Below are positions 22,950 to 33,719 of a stretch of 64,000 bases of DNA, in pieces; the first letter of the stretch is position 1; each line of letters begins with the position of its first letter. Under the pieces are notes generated by a model. That model searched no databases and was not told the origin of the DNA. It saw nothing but the letters and a program-made list of their open reading frames with translations. A program made the position numbers and the translations under genes. The DNA lies in the NCBI GenBank assembly GCA_002633025.1, contig NMRB01001178.1:106276-170275 (forward strand), read 5' to 3'. Source of the DNA: Notospermus geniculatus (lineage: Eukaryota > Nemertea > Pilidiophora > Heteronemertea > Lineidae).

Positions 22950-23610
22950 ACATCGCATCCTATGGGCGGTTATTTCCGCAAAAAATCAGCGTCAGGTTTT
23001 TCATTTTAGCACAGAATTCCTATGTAGACAGCGCTCAAGTAGCGTGAAATATCTTCAAAAGCAAGATTTATTACGTTTATCCGAGGTTTTGTATGCAGAC
23101 AGCGCAATTTATATGTTGCGAAAGAAACTGCACAGAACTCGCGAAAGAACCAAGTTTAGGATCCAAGTTTCGCATCCAAGTTTAAGATAACAATTTCTCA
23201 ATTGTCCGCTAGATGGCGCCTCAGCTGAACCAGCCGAGGCCCTTATGTACACTGTAGACTACCCTCGGCCAATGGTAGCCTACCCAATACTCATTATGTT
23301 AATGATTAGGCCTCCATTATGATAATAGATTCAGCTGAGGCTCCATCTAGCGAACGATTGAGAAATTGTTATCTTAAACTTGGATGCGAAACTTGGATCC
23401 TAAACTTGGTTCTTTCGTGAGTTCTGTACAATTTTTTCTCGCAACATATAAACTACGCGGTCTGCATATAAAACCTCGGATAAACAAAATAAATTTTGCT
23501 TTTGAAGATGCTTCCCGCTACTTGTGCGCTCTCTGCATAGAATTTCTGTGCTAAGAATGAAAAACCTGACACTGATTTTTTGCGGAAATAACCGCCCATA
23601 GCATCCCATT
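22950..23610. repeat. 660 bp foldback between CCP exons 4 and 5
   Basis: CGCATCCTATGGGCGG (22953) mirrors CCGCCCATAGCATCCC (23591). Long stretches of the arms match, including TAAACTTGGATGCGAAACTT. The centre contains GCCTCAGCTGAA and its complement. Arms are roughly 280 bp. Confidence 0.8.
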
Positions 23611-23907
23611 CTCCTGTACGACACTCAGTTATTTGTCAGTTCTTGGGTCCAATGATAAAGTCAGTGTCCTGAAATTCAAAGTCAATTTTTCGGCGTCTTG
23701 CAAAAAAATCAAAGGCCACCCACCCCCTCGCGAATCAGGGGGATCCCAAGAACACATTACCAGGGGGTGGCTTTTTGCAGCAGCTGGTCCTCCATTTTTG
23801 CCTTTTGCCCCATCATGTAATGACCTTCGATTTTCCGAACGATCCCAGGCATTATTGATATCGGCGAGGCATAATTTATTACAAAATATCTTCTGCTTAT
23901 CTTTTAG

Positions 23908-23992
23908 TGATTGACTGTGGAGATCCCGGACCTATGTACAATGGATACCTCGCCCCAGGGGGTACGATATACGGGGAACAAAGGAACTTTAC
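23908..23992 (+). CDS. CCP/sushi gene, module 5 first half
   Basis: Acceptor TTATCTTTTAG (phase 1), donor GTAAGT (phase 2). It encodes IDCGDPGPMYNGYL up to EQRNFT, the first Cys half of a CCP module (CGDPGxxxNG). The split after the aromatic residue before the second Cys, in phase 2, is where CCP modules split across two exons are commonly interrupted. Confidence 0.9.
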
Positions 23993-24097
23993 GTAAGTTG
24001 GGAGTTGTAAAAGAAGGGTAGAGCTAACTGACGTGGGAGAACCTGTATATCATGTTGTTTCTATATTTTTGTTGACACACGCCCATGTTTCTTACAG

Positions 24098-24201
24098 ATG
24101 CAATGCCTGGACCACGATGGAACCTGAAATCAACGACCCACACCGGTACATCCTCTGTTTGCGCAACGGACAGTGGTCTAGGCCGCTTCCGACCTGCTGG
24201 G
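24098..24201 (+). CDS. CCP/sushi gene, module 5 second half
   Basis: Acceptor CATGTTTCTTACAG (phase 2) after a 105 bp intron, donor GTAAAT (phase 1). It encodes CNAWTTMEPEI, RYILCLRNGQWSRPLPTC and WG, supplying Cys 2, 3, 4 and the Trp. Together with 23908-23992 it makes 63 codons and one full module. Confidence 0.9.
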
Positions 24202-24398
24202 GTAAATGTTCCTCTATCTCGTCGGATTTCGACCTCTCGCGGCTGCTCTATTGAAATCTATCGTAGCATCTGCGTTATATTACGCTGTTTACCGGCTCTG
24301 GACGTAGTTTACTGTAGACTGGTCCCATGTCCTCGAGCTCCTCCGCTAAAGCCTTGTTAAGACCGCCCCCCTGCGGTCTTCCTTGTTTTTACTGAATT

Positions 24399-24419
24399 TC
24401 TCTCTCTCTCTCTCTCTCT
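24399..24419. repeat. (CT)n microsatellite
   Basis: About ten CT dinucleotides in the CCP intron. Confidence 0.9.
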
Positions 24420-25129
24420 GGATCTCTCCATCCAATCTGCCGTTCTCCCACGATAACTAACGAAAAAATGAAGATGAGAAATGGTAGATGAGCATATTAC
24501 ACAGAATCCTATCGATTCTTGGGGTCATCCGTGCACAAATAGTGCGAAATTTGGGTGAAATTATTCCAACCTCCACAAAGCGCTGCGTCTGAACAGAACG
24601 CCGTGGAGAACTGGCCACTCTCCAACACCCTGGTCACACAGTTTCGCCGCACAAGTGCAGTGACCCCAAACACGGTACGCCGTACCGCCTGGCCTTGTGG
24701 GATTGGAGAGTGGCAGAAGCGAGACGTTCTGACTGGTAAGTGAGACCTACAGAGCATGCGCATTGGTCACTCGCACATCTCTTCCGCAAACCGGCGAGTT
24801 GATTCCTTGTGTGACTTCAGACTGTTAAAGCTGAAATAAATAAATAAATAAAGCACATCTGTGCGGGTATTTTTTGTTTTATGGTAAGTAACATTGTTGG
24901 TGTCAAATCCCATAAGATGTCAACCATAGGAAGTGATGTTTCGTATATTCAGCGTGATTTGTGGCACTGCCGTGTCTGCTGTCATGCATGTCATGGACAT
25001 CTGGACATAGGCTTACATGGTCATGCTGTCTGTCACTGTCACTGTGTGGCTGTGGTCTGTGTGCATGGTAGGCCCCTATCATCATCGCCCATCACCATCT
25101 TCACTGATCATCATCACCAATCGTGTACC

Positions 25130-25906
25130 ATAGGCCTTATCGCACCTAGCACGTGTGAAACCAGCCAGGCGAAAAGGGCCCAAACATCCTAGCGCCCCGC
25201 TGTACATTTCCACATTGTGCAATGCATGGCGTGCATTTTATGTAGGCCTAGTAAACATTGGCCAATAAAAGTAGGCCTAACTTCCAAACGCCGGATGCGC
25301 CTAAACTACCGGTACTAGCTACGTGGGAGGCGGTATGAAGTGATTCAAATCGATAAATTATTGACCACCGATCGTCTTCGCGATTGCAAAAAATCGATGA
25401 TTAGGCCTGATACACTGACAGCACGTAAACATCACTAAAACTTTTGACCAATCAGCGCGGGGTTGGGGCGGGCTTGCACGATAATGTTTTGGTGATGTTT
25501 ATGGACTGTCAGTCTATTGTAACTCTCACTGTCATCGATTTTTGTGATCGCGAAGACGATCGGTTGTCAATTATTTGTCGATTTGAATCACTTCATACCG
25601 CCTCCCACGTAGCTGTGGTAGAACTTTAGAAACCCTGGTCAGAAGTGGCACACAATGGAAATCCTATTGTACAATCGTAACAATGCGGCTTATTCCGTCA
25701 GTCGATGACCAGGGATTGTAAAGTCGTTCCGCTAGTAGTTTTGGCGCATTAGGCTTTTGGAAGTTACCGTACTTTTATTGGCCAATGTTTACATAAAATG
25801 CACGCCATGCATTGCACAATGTATTGTAAATGTACAGCGGGGGAGCTGATGTTTGGGCCCTTTCCGCCTGGCTGGCTTCACACGTGCTAGGTGCGATAAG
25901 GCCTAT
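25130..25906. repeat. 780 bp foldback in CCP intron
   Basis: ATAGGCCTTATCGCAC at the left end and GTGCGATAAGGCCTAT at the right end open arms of about 300 bp with extended matches (TTGGCCAATAAAAGTA, GTGGGAGGCGGTATGAAGTG, CGATCGTCTTCGCGAT). A roughly 110 bp segment (25630-25740) is present only in the right arm. Confidence 0.85.
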
Positions 25907-26096
25907 AGGCTAGGCCTAGGCCTACTGTCCCGTGGCGTACCGCCGTACCGGTAGGCTAAGGTCTACTACTGAAGACAGAACATGTAGGCCTAGCCTACGT
26001 GTATGTAGCTAGGCCTTCGGGGTTCTTAGGCCTACAGGCCTAGGCCTAGTGTCAATCAATCATACGGAGACAGAGCATAGAAGAGCTGTGACTGTG

Positions 26097-26098
<2 letters not shown>

Positions 26099-26154
<56 letters not shown>
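26099..26154. repeat. (TG)n microsatellite ending at an N
   Basis: About 28 TG repeats ending in the single N at 26155. The length is likely polymorphic and the assembled length unreliable. Confidence 0.95.
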
Positions 26155-26207
26155 NACTGGATGCTTATTGCCTCGTACTCAAAACCATCTTCCTTTTCTC
26201 GTTACAG

Positions 26208-26297
26208 GATGCAGATAACCAACGTTTCCTAAAACGAATGCACCAAAAGATCCATCTTGATATTAACTTCGTAGGACTTGATATTGTCAGAAAGTAA
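26208..26297 (+). CDS. possible terminal exon (30 codons), function unknown
   Basis: A very strong acceptor (CATCTTCCTTTTCTCGTTACAG) is followed in phase 0 by an open frame beginning DADNQRFLKRMHQKIHLDIN and ending in TAA. AATAAA lies at 26683-26688. In phase 1, the phase of the CCP gene, the same exon would give only two codons before a stop, so it could be an alternative end of that gene or the last exon of another. No homology is recognised. Confidence 0.25.
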   Translation, partial: DADNQRFLKRMHQKIHLDINFVGLDIVRK

Positions 26298-26882
26298 TTT
26301 GCCAAAGAAGCAAGACATGAGAGACTGTCACAATCATACCATAATCACAGCTTCATACAAGAAGATTTCTGTAATACGGTATTTCAAATCACAGAACACA
26401 ATGACAATGACAATGAATGTGATTTGTGATTGCTACTGGTACCGGTACATGCCATATGTATCTAGCACCACAATCCTTGACATTGGGCATTGCAGACATC
26501 ACCTTCAAACATTGTTCGCAACCTAAATCTTCTTCGACTGCACCAGCTTCCAGTTTGGTATTGCAATCACTAGTGTACTTGCAGTCAACATCAGTCATGA
26601 TGGATACAGGAGCAGCAGGAGTTATGTCACAACATGTATGTTAGATGACCTATACATGTAACCACAGTTTGATTAGGAACAAAATAAAACATGCCTTCCT
26701 GGCTTTCAATTCTTCTGTTGAACTTCCTAATTCTAATGTTAGAAGTCTATGACACCTTGATCCTGTCTATTACCTCCCCCATCAACCGAGCTTTCTACAT
26801 TGCTGCTCGGTATTTCTCGATCAGTCAACTAGCTCCCAAATTCCAAGGGCGGTCTTCAAATTGACTGGTAAGTCAATTTCTA

Positions 26883-27033
26883 GTTCACACTGCAGGCGCG
26901 GTGCGATGCGAAATTTTTCGTGCCTGATCGTTTCCACTGCTAAGCCTATAACTGTTCACACTTGCGGTGCGACGCGACGCCCAAAGAAGGCCTTAATCCT
27001 TTGTTCAGCTCGCACCGCGCCTGCAGTGTGAAC
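26883..27033. repeat. hairpin MITE
   Basis: GTTCACACTGCAGGCGCGGT opens the element and its complement ends at 27033. GC-rich arms of about 24 bp, with a partial internal repeat (GTTCACACTTGCGGTGCG). Confidence 0.8.
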
Positions 27034-27037
27034 AAGG

Positions 27038-29410
27038 CTTAAAGCTGAACTTTATAGATATAAACCCCAAGCGCCAGAGGTAGAAATTACGAACAGCCAC
27101 AAGGCACTTCCAAACTACCTCTGAAAACGATACACCCTCTCGGACGGTCACAGTTGGTTTCACTTGCCACCACGCTCTTGAACAGTAAAGATATCAGCAC
27201 AGCTGCCAAATGAGAAAAAACGAAAAATAATCTGTGATGGCACTGCGATTCGAACCCACAACCCTCTGTTCGATTCGCCAAACTCTTTCTGTACGCGCCA
27301 CGAAGACTGCTTGCATACAACGACGCCGATCTACAATCAGGGATGAGATTTTTCCTGATTTATCAGGAATTCCTGATTTTTAGCTCACTCGTGAGCTATA
27401 GCCATCACGTGGCGTCCGTCGTCGTCGTCGTCCGTTAGCAGGGCACGTTTTGTAACCGCTGGGGCTATTGATCTGAAACTTGGTACACATGTACCCCTAG
27501 GTCAAATGACCTATGACACCCAATTTCGGTCCGATCTGATTCCTGGCTTGGCCACCAGGGGGGATAAACCGTTAAAGTTCAGTTTCGCCTTAACCGTTGA
27601 TCGGATCATCACCAAATTTTTATGGTAGGTACATCTTATGAGGATACACGACATATCACCCGGGTTTTTGATTTGACCTAATTTTCAAGGTCACAGAGGT
27701 CAAATTTCGAAATTTCATTGTCTGGTGGCACGTTTCGTGGCAATTTGTCCTGGATTGTTCAAATTGGGTGTGATGATATATCTAGGTACCCTGTATGTCT
27801 GTGGCGGATTTCGGTCCGGTCGGACTTCAAGTACGGCCACCAGGTGGCTATCTTGGAAATTGAGCATTGGACCATAGCTCAATAAATATTGGGGCTAGAA
27901 TGTTCTGAACTTAAACAAGTATGTATCTTTGTAGCCTTCATGTGTACAGCAAATTTCAGCATGAACGGACTTCACAGACCGCTGCCAGGCAGCCATTTTG
28001 GAAAATGCATCTTTGACTTGTGTGGCTGATAAATGTCGTTCAACTTGAAAACCCGTATGATATATCATGCATCTGCATTAGATGTACCTACAATAAAAAT
28101 TTGGTGATGATCCGTCGAATAATAAGTTAGTTATTGCACTTTTTGTCCATCAATTCAAATCGAGCCATCTAGTGACTATTCAATGAACCACAGACACACA
28201 GAGACCAAGGTGGGGTCAGTCAGTACAGTGACCATGGTAACAGGTAGGCCTTAGCAATGACATTCAGTTCTAGCAGTGTTCACCATGTTCATTGGTTGTG
28301 TGACTGTTATTAGGCCTAGGCCTATGCTGATTGCTATGTCAGGGGGATCTGATGATGTTGCCTTTGTTTGGAGAGGTAGGATAGGACTAGGCCTAGGCTT
28401 AGGGTTTTGACACCTTGTTGGCGTAGGTCCTAATGTTAGTAGGCCTAGGTCATCAACTCATAGGCCTATAGACATGATCATTCAAAGACTTTGATGGGCC
28501 CAATCCAGGCCTACGGCCTAGGCCTACCGGTAGGCCTACGCCCCCCCCCCCCAATAGTGGTACATGTACCGGTATTTTGATGGCAATGCAGTTCAAATGC
28601 CTAGGCCTATAGGCCTACCCTGCCCTGTTAGGCCTACCGTAGCTCTACAAAATATATGTAGGCCTAGGCCTAGGCCCTACACTTGAACATGCAGTTGTCA
28701 TCTGTTCTTCTGGACATTAACCCTAACCAAGTTTCGGTCCGATTCGATTCTTAGCTTGGCCTCCAGGTGGCCAAAAACAAGTCCTGCAACTTGGGAATGA
28801 CTTGACCCAGATGTTCGTTCATATGTGCCTCTCTCTGTCATTACACTATGTCAACGAGTGAGCACATGGTCCATGGACCATTTTGTTGGTCATGGACCAT
28901 TTTATTGGTCTGCGAAATATGCGTACCTGATTTAATAATAAGGTTAAAAAAGTAACATAATACAGCTTAACGGTTTTCCTGATTTTTAAACTCAGGCCAG
29001 TCTCATCACTGACAATAAAGGCGCTGCGGTTTTGACTACCTCCATGAGGAAATAAATCGCTTTATTTCCTCTTGGAGATCTTCAAAACCACAGCGGCTTT
29101 ATTGTAGATCGGCGTCGTTGCATGCAAGTACATGTAGTCACATTGTGGCGCAAATAGAAAGAGGTTGGCGAATCGATCATAGGGTTGTGGGTTCGAATCT
29201 CGGTACCATAACATATTATTTTTCGTTTTTTTTCTCATTTGGCAGCCGTGCTGAGATCTTTACTGTTCAAAAGCGTGGTGGCAAGTGAAACCATCTGTGA
29301 CCGACCGAGAGGATGTATCGTTTTCACAGGTAGTTTGGATGTGCCTTGTGGCTCTTCGTAATTTCTACCTCTGCCGCTTGGGGTTTATATCTATTAAGTT
29401 CAGCTTTAAG
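27038..29410. mobile_element. 2.4 kb foldback with tRNA-like arms
   Basis: The arms of about 300 bp (27038-27345 and 29092-29410) mirror each other (GATCGGCGTCGTTG, TTGGCGAATCGA, TTTGGCAG, CTACCTCTG). Each contains a pol III B-box-like GGGTTCGAATC with GGGTTGTG (minus strand near 27245, plus strand near 29187). The loop holds a 1.5 kb repeat starting GCTCACTCGTGAGCTATAGC at 27382. The element sits in the intron just before the sixth CCP exon. Confidence 0.75.
27382..28880 (+). repeat. GCTCACTCGTGAGC-type interspersed repeat
   Basis: It begins GCTCACTCGTGAGCTATAGC, then GGCGTCCGTCGTCGTCGTCG, and ends near AACGAGTGAGCACATGG. Similar short-palindrome-led repeats are common in marine invertebrates (from memory). 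The part at 28310-28680 is extremely rich in AGGCCTA. No coding capacity. Confidence 0.55.
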
Positions 29411-29641
29411 TCGTATTATCGGGGCGGCTCGAAGTTTACTGAAAATGTTTCGGGACATTTTTGCGATAGAAAATGTTGTAAACTTGCTGTGAATACAAAG
29501 TATCGACTGGAGTTAAGGCGAAAATTCACCCACTGGGAGACATTTGGAACTAGACTAGCCGAAATCATAAGTATTTCTGTGATTTTCTGCGCAACATGTC
29601 GTGATGTAATAGAGTATGTTCTATTTGGTTTGCATTGATAG

Positions 29642-29830
29642 GTAGATGTCCTGTTCCGCGGACTGTGGACCATGGCTATCACACCGGCTCCAGTAGGTTA
29701 ATAAAGCACGAAGAGGAAGCTACCCTCCATTGTGACCCAAACTACACCACCGACATTCGCGATGCAAACGAAACGTCAAAGACACGGCGGTGCTGGAATG
29801 GTACCCTCGCAATTGCTAACTGCACAGGGA
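29642..29830 (+). CDS. CCP/sushi gene, exon for module 6
   Basis: 63 codons, phase 1-1, acceptor TTTGGTTTGCATTGATAG and strong donor GTAAGT. Canonical module: CPVPRTVDHGYHTG, EATLHCDPNY, KTRRC, WNGTLAIANC. It has likely N-glycosylation sequons (NYT, NET, NGT, NCT). It lies 5.4 kb after module 5. No later CCP exon, transmembrane segment or 3' end could be found in the window. Confidence 0.85.
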
Positions 29831-29949
29831 GTAAGTTGAGCCAACAGTTTTTCCACATTTTTTCCGACTGTTTGAACGGGAGTTCACACTACCGCGTCCT
29901 CTATCGGCAGCTTCAAGCAAATAGGGATTCCTGTGTCTAAAAATAGTGC

Positions 29950-31090
29950 ACGAACGCCGAAAACCACCAAAACATTTCAACTTGGAACCAGTTGTTAGAA
30001 CTTCCTGCAGCCTGTATTGTCCTCCTGACTGGTTAAGGGGGCGGTAGTGGAAACATACAGCGCCGTTTTAGTGCGGCGGTCGAAGGTTCAACCGTCTTAT
30101 TTATGAATAACCATGTATTGTTAATAAAATTAGGCGTCAAGGACAAGCCGATCATGGTTCGTTGCCAAAACCCACACTCTTTCAAAAATATTGTTCAGCA
30201 CAATGCTTTTGTACACCCGGTGCGTCCGTGGGGATAGGCATATTTTAATGACAATAAGGAGGTTACTTTAATAGCCCGCGTATTTCGAAAGCGTAGGCGT
30301 GTTTAGGCCAAAATATGAAAATTTTGGGAAGACTTTTCTCGTCCATCAGGCATCGCACTTCAGTGGTTTCTTTTCATTTGGCAGCAGTATATTTGTGCGC
30401 AGGGCGCGACGTTGAGATTTTTTCACTATTCAACAGGATTCGGGAGATATTCTTAAAGTTCATTTTTGACCAATTTTTGGCACAAATTACATAATTATCA
30501 TTACTAAGAATTAGAATTTGCAAATTATCTCAACGTCGGCACCTGCACATATGTATTCCCCAACATTTTGTGGTAAAACGCCAGGTCCCAGTCGCCTTGT
30601 TGCCGAGAAATCTATGACGAAAAAGTCAAATGGGGGGTCTCATTGTTTGCTTAATTAGCTGATTAATGAAAGATGAAAACACATCGTTTTCAATTCAGAT
30701 GTGTAGAACAAGAGTAGCAATTTCATAGAAATACATGAAATCGATGCTACCTTTTTGCTTGAAGAAAATATGAATTGTTTTCAGTCGCCATTTGCAGTGC
30801 GCTTCCTTATGGCTACCGCCCCCTTAATATGGATGTTATTCGCAAAAAAAGGTTTGCCTTATTTTTTGAAGATCGGGGAAATACCCTCTGGTAAGGCCGA
30901 AATTCGCGTTGTCCGAGCAAATTTGTCAATCATTCGTCACATGTTAGATACCTCACAAATTGCTCACGTTATTATTATAGATCTAAGACTCCACTTTCAC
31001 AACAGCCGACCAGAAACAGAGCACACGGCGTAATTACTTCTAGAAACGTCCGCCCTTAATTAGTGAACGTGTGGTAAAAGCCTAATCATA
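29950..31090. other. no gene recognised
   Basis: A + frame at 30755-31033 (92 codons) includes a hydrophobic start (FAVRFLMATAPLIWMLFA), but there is no splice support and no resemblance to known families. Confidence 0.4.
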
Positions 31091-31280
31091 CATGCCGTAA
31101 ATGCTCCCTTTACTGTGTTTGACTGTTCTACCCCAAAGATCAAAGGGCCGATGGGGTAGCAATTAAGACCGTAGGTGTGAAAACAGTGACATAAGGACCC
31201 TAATTAGCCCTAATTAAGGACCTGGCTGAAGCGTCAAAGTCACTTTTTTTGTAATATGTTTCAAATTCAAACAGTATCAA
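31090..31280 (+). repeat. dispersed repeat, copy 2
   Basis: Same family as 15796-16015: GTGACATAAGGACCCTAATT, then AGCCCTAATTAAGGACCTGG. Same orientation, about 190 bp. Confidence 0.7.
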
Positions 31281-31309
31281 TATGCTTCACACAGGGCGAA
31301 ATTCTTAAG

Positions 31310-31450
31310 CCGGCGACAGACTGGCGCGTGCGCAGCGGTCCTGCAGGCGTTCCGCCAATCAGATTCTTCGGTAGGTGTTTCGGTTCGTATTACCGCCTTC
31401 CTGATTGGCTTCCAGACGCGTTGCTTACGCGCCAGTCTGTCACCGCCTTT
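31310..31450. repeat. hairpin MITE
   Basis: GACAGACTGGCGCGTGCGCA near 31316 mirrors ACGCGCCAGTCTGTC near 31427-31441. A second inner pair (CCAATCAG with CTGATTGG) extends the stem. Confidence 0.75.
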
Positions 31451-32430
31451 AGTGTCCGATATGGGTGTGGATAGCTGCGCGCGTCTGTTGTTCACACCTA
31501 CCTGGTGCGTCAGCACAGACCTGCACGAAGCGTGCGTGGTATGTTTATCCGTTCCGTTCAATGGGATCACCCGGATCGGGAGAACTGGGGCCAATTCCAT
31601 CCATAACAGCATTCTAATCATATTGTTTTTGGTCGTGGTATCTGTCTGTCATTCTGTCATTATGGTTTCCGATCTCAAGATCTCAAGATCGGAAACCATA
31701 TTGTGTTTGGTCATGGTGTGTGTGCGTGTGTCTGTCTGTCTGTTCAGTCTGTCACACCTGTAACTTTGTTCCTGCAAGAGCTACAGACCTGGAAATGTGA
31801 CCTACCCCCAGGTTTCATGACCTGAGCTACAAGATGGAATGGAAATTTCCAGTCTCCGATACCTGGTTCATGGTGAAATTGGTATATCAAAAGTTGAGAT
31901 TTTGTCTGTCGCACTTTTGTTTCTTGAATAACTTGTCTCCGATGCCAGGTAGAGCACTAGTAACAGTACCATAACAAGTAACAAGTTCCTTCCCTATGTT
32001 TATGATTCAATCTCCAGTGTCAGCATCATAATGATATTGATATATCAAATTTGATATTTTGACATGTCGCGAGATCTGCCACAGTAAGCAACTTCATTGC
32101 TCATCCACGGATGTCATTGCAACTGAAATTTTCAGTTTGCACCTGCTCGTGGTGAGATTTGATATTCAAATGACATGATAATGTAATTTCCAGTTGAAAA
32201 CTGCTCAATGCGCTTTACATTATTACCCCCAGCTATAGGTCTGTTCGTTCCAATTAACTTTCTCCACTCCCCGGGGAGTATTACAGTCCCGGCAGCTGAT
32301 TTCAGCGCTCTTAACATAGACATTCACATAGACCATCACTACCAGCCAGGTACCCCTTTTACACCTGGGTGGGGTGAAGCAAGTGAGACAAAGTGACTTG
32401 CTCTAGGTCACAAGCGAGCGTGTTTTTTTT

Positions 32431-32500
32431 CTTGGTCAGGACTGGGAATCGAACCCGGGACCTTCTGCTCAGAAGTCCGTCTCGCTAATGCCTAGGTCAC
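32431..32500 (-). repeat. tRNA-like SINE head
   Basis: On the - strand GGTTCGATTCC (B box; + strand 32445-32455) is preceded by CTTCTGAGCAGAAGG, an anticodon-arm-like stem. No good acceptor stem is visible, so it is a tRNA-derived repeat rather than a tRNA gene. It abuts the GC-rich palindromes. Confidence 0.5.
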
Positions 32501-33712
32501 ATATCCACCGGGCCCCCTACGATTTTCCCCACCGGCGGCTTGCCGTGGATTTCAGAGACCGTACGGGTCCATTACGAATTTCATGTCTACGGTGTGTGTG
32601 GTCACATATTCTACGGTGCCCGGTGAAAATTGGTGGAGAGTAATCGCAAGACCGGTCAACAATCGGCCTAGGTCACATATGCACTCCGGGGCCCGTACGG
32701 CGAGTAAACACAGACATTTTGGCCGATTTTCGCCAATTTCGTACGGTGCCCGGCCGGTTCCCTCACGGTCGCCACGGGCACCGGGACATTTTTCACCAGC
32801 CAAACGGGCGCCGTATTGATTAGCTTGCTGCTCCCAATTCTCCCGGCGTTTTCATGTGATCGGTAGGCCGTAGAAAGCCCGTAGAAGGCCCGTAGTGTAC
32901 CCTGCGGGTCCTGTGCGGGCTCCTGCCAGTGACCGGGCGGGCTTCGCACGATTTTGTCTGCCAATTCTCGTGAAAAAAGTTTGACGGGTACCGTGCGGTG
33001 TACCACCTGTTCATCGGACGGAGCTCGGAAGCTTACCGCACGGCATCCGGCCGACACCTTCACGGTTTGTTGACGGGCGTCTTGCGATTACTCTCCACCA
33101 AGTTTCGCCGGGCACCGCCCGAACGCCGTAAAATATGTGACCACATGAAAGTCGTAATGGGCCCGTACGGTCTCTAAAATCCAGGGCAAGCCGTCGGGTG
33201 GGGAAAATCGTAAGGGGCCCTGTGGATATGTGACCTAGACATAAAGGTGCCGGCCGGTTGCCGTGTGGTAAGCTTCCGAGCTCCGTCCAATGAACAGATG
33301 CGCCGCAAGGCGCCCGGTTGGGGCCCGGCCGGGGTACTCATGGCGACCGGCCGGGTGCCGTGCGGCACCCTTGAGAACCGCAAGGCGCCCGTCAATTTTT
33401 TTTTCACGAGAATTGGCAGAAAAAAATCGTGCGAAGCCCGCCCGGTCACCGGCAGGAGCCCGCACAGGACCCGTAGGGGACACTGGGACCTTCTACGGGC
33501 TTTCTACGGCCTACCGGTCAGATGAAAACGCCGGGAGAATTGGGAGCAGCCAGCTAATCAATGCGGCGCCCGTACGGCTGGTGAAAAATGTCCGGTGCCC
33601 GTGGCAACCGTGAGGGAACCGGCCGGTCACCGTACGAAATTGGCTGAAATTGGCCAAAATGTCTGTTTTTACTCGCCGTACGGGCCCCGGAGTGGATATG
33701 TGACCTAGGCAT
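32486..33712. repeat. two interleaved GC-rich palindromes
   Basis: Segment a (32486-32665) pairs with a' (33066-33240). Segment b (32669-33063) pairs with b' (33243-33712). The order is a-b-a'-b', so the two foldbacks overlap rather than nest. All four borders carry TAGGTCACATAT or its complement. b' has an extra segment of roughly 70-100 bp near 33300-33390. Many overlapping frames across the region are by-products of high GC. Confidence 0.7.
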
Positions 33713-33719
33713 AACCGCT

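Noticed and set aside
24555-24743. Possible CCP exon ending at a good GTAAGT donor
   Set aside because: The phase 1 frame has one cysteine (WPCGIGEW) and no phase 1 acceptor; a competing frame has CSDPKHGTPY but stops at the donor. Not enough to call.
27240-27300. tRNA gene on the - strand
   Set aside because: B box present, but no acceptor or anticodon stem could be paired; it is a SINE-like fragment in a foldback arm.
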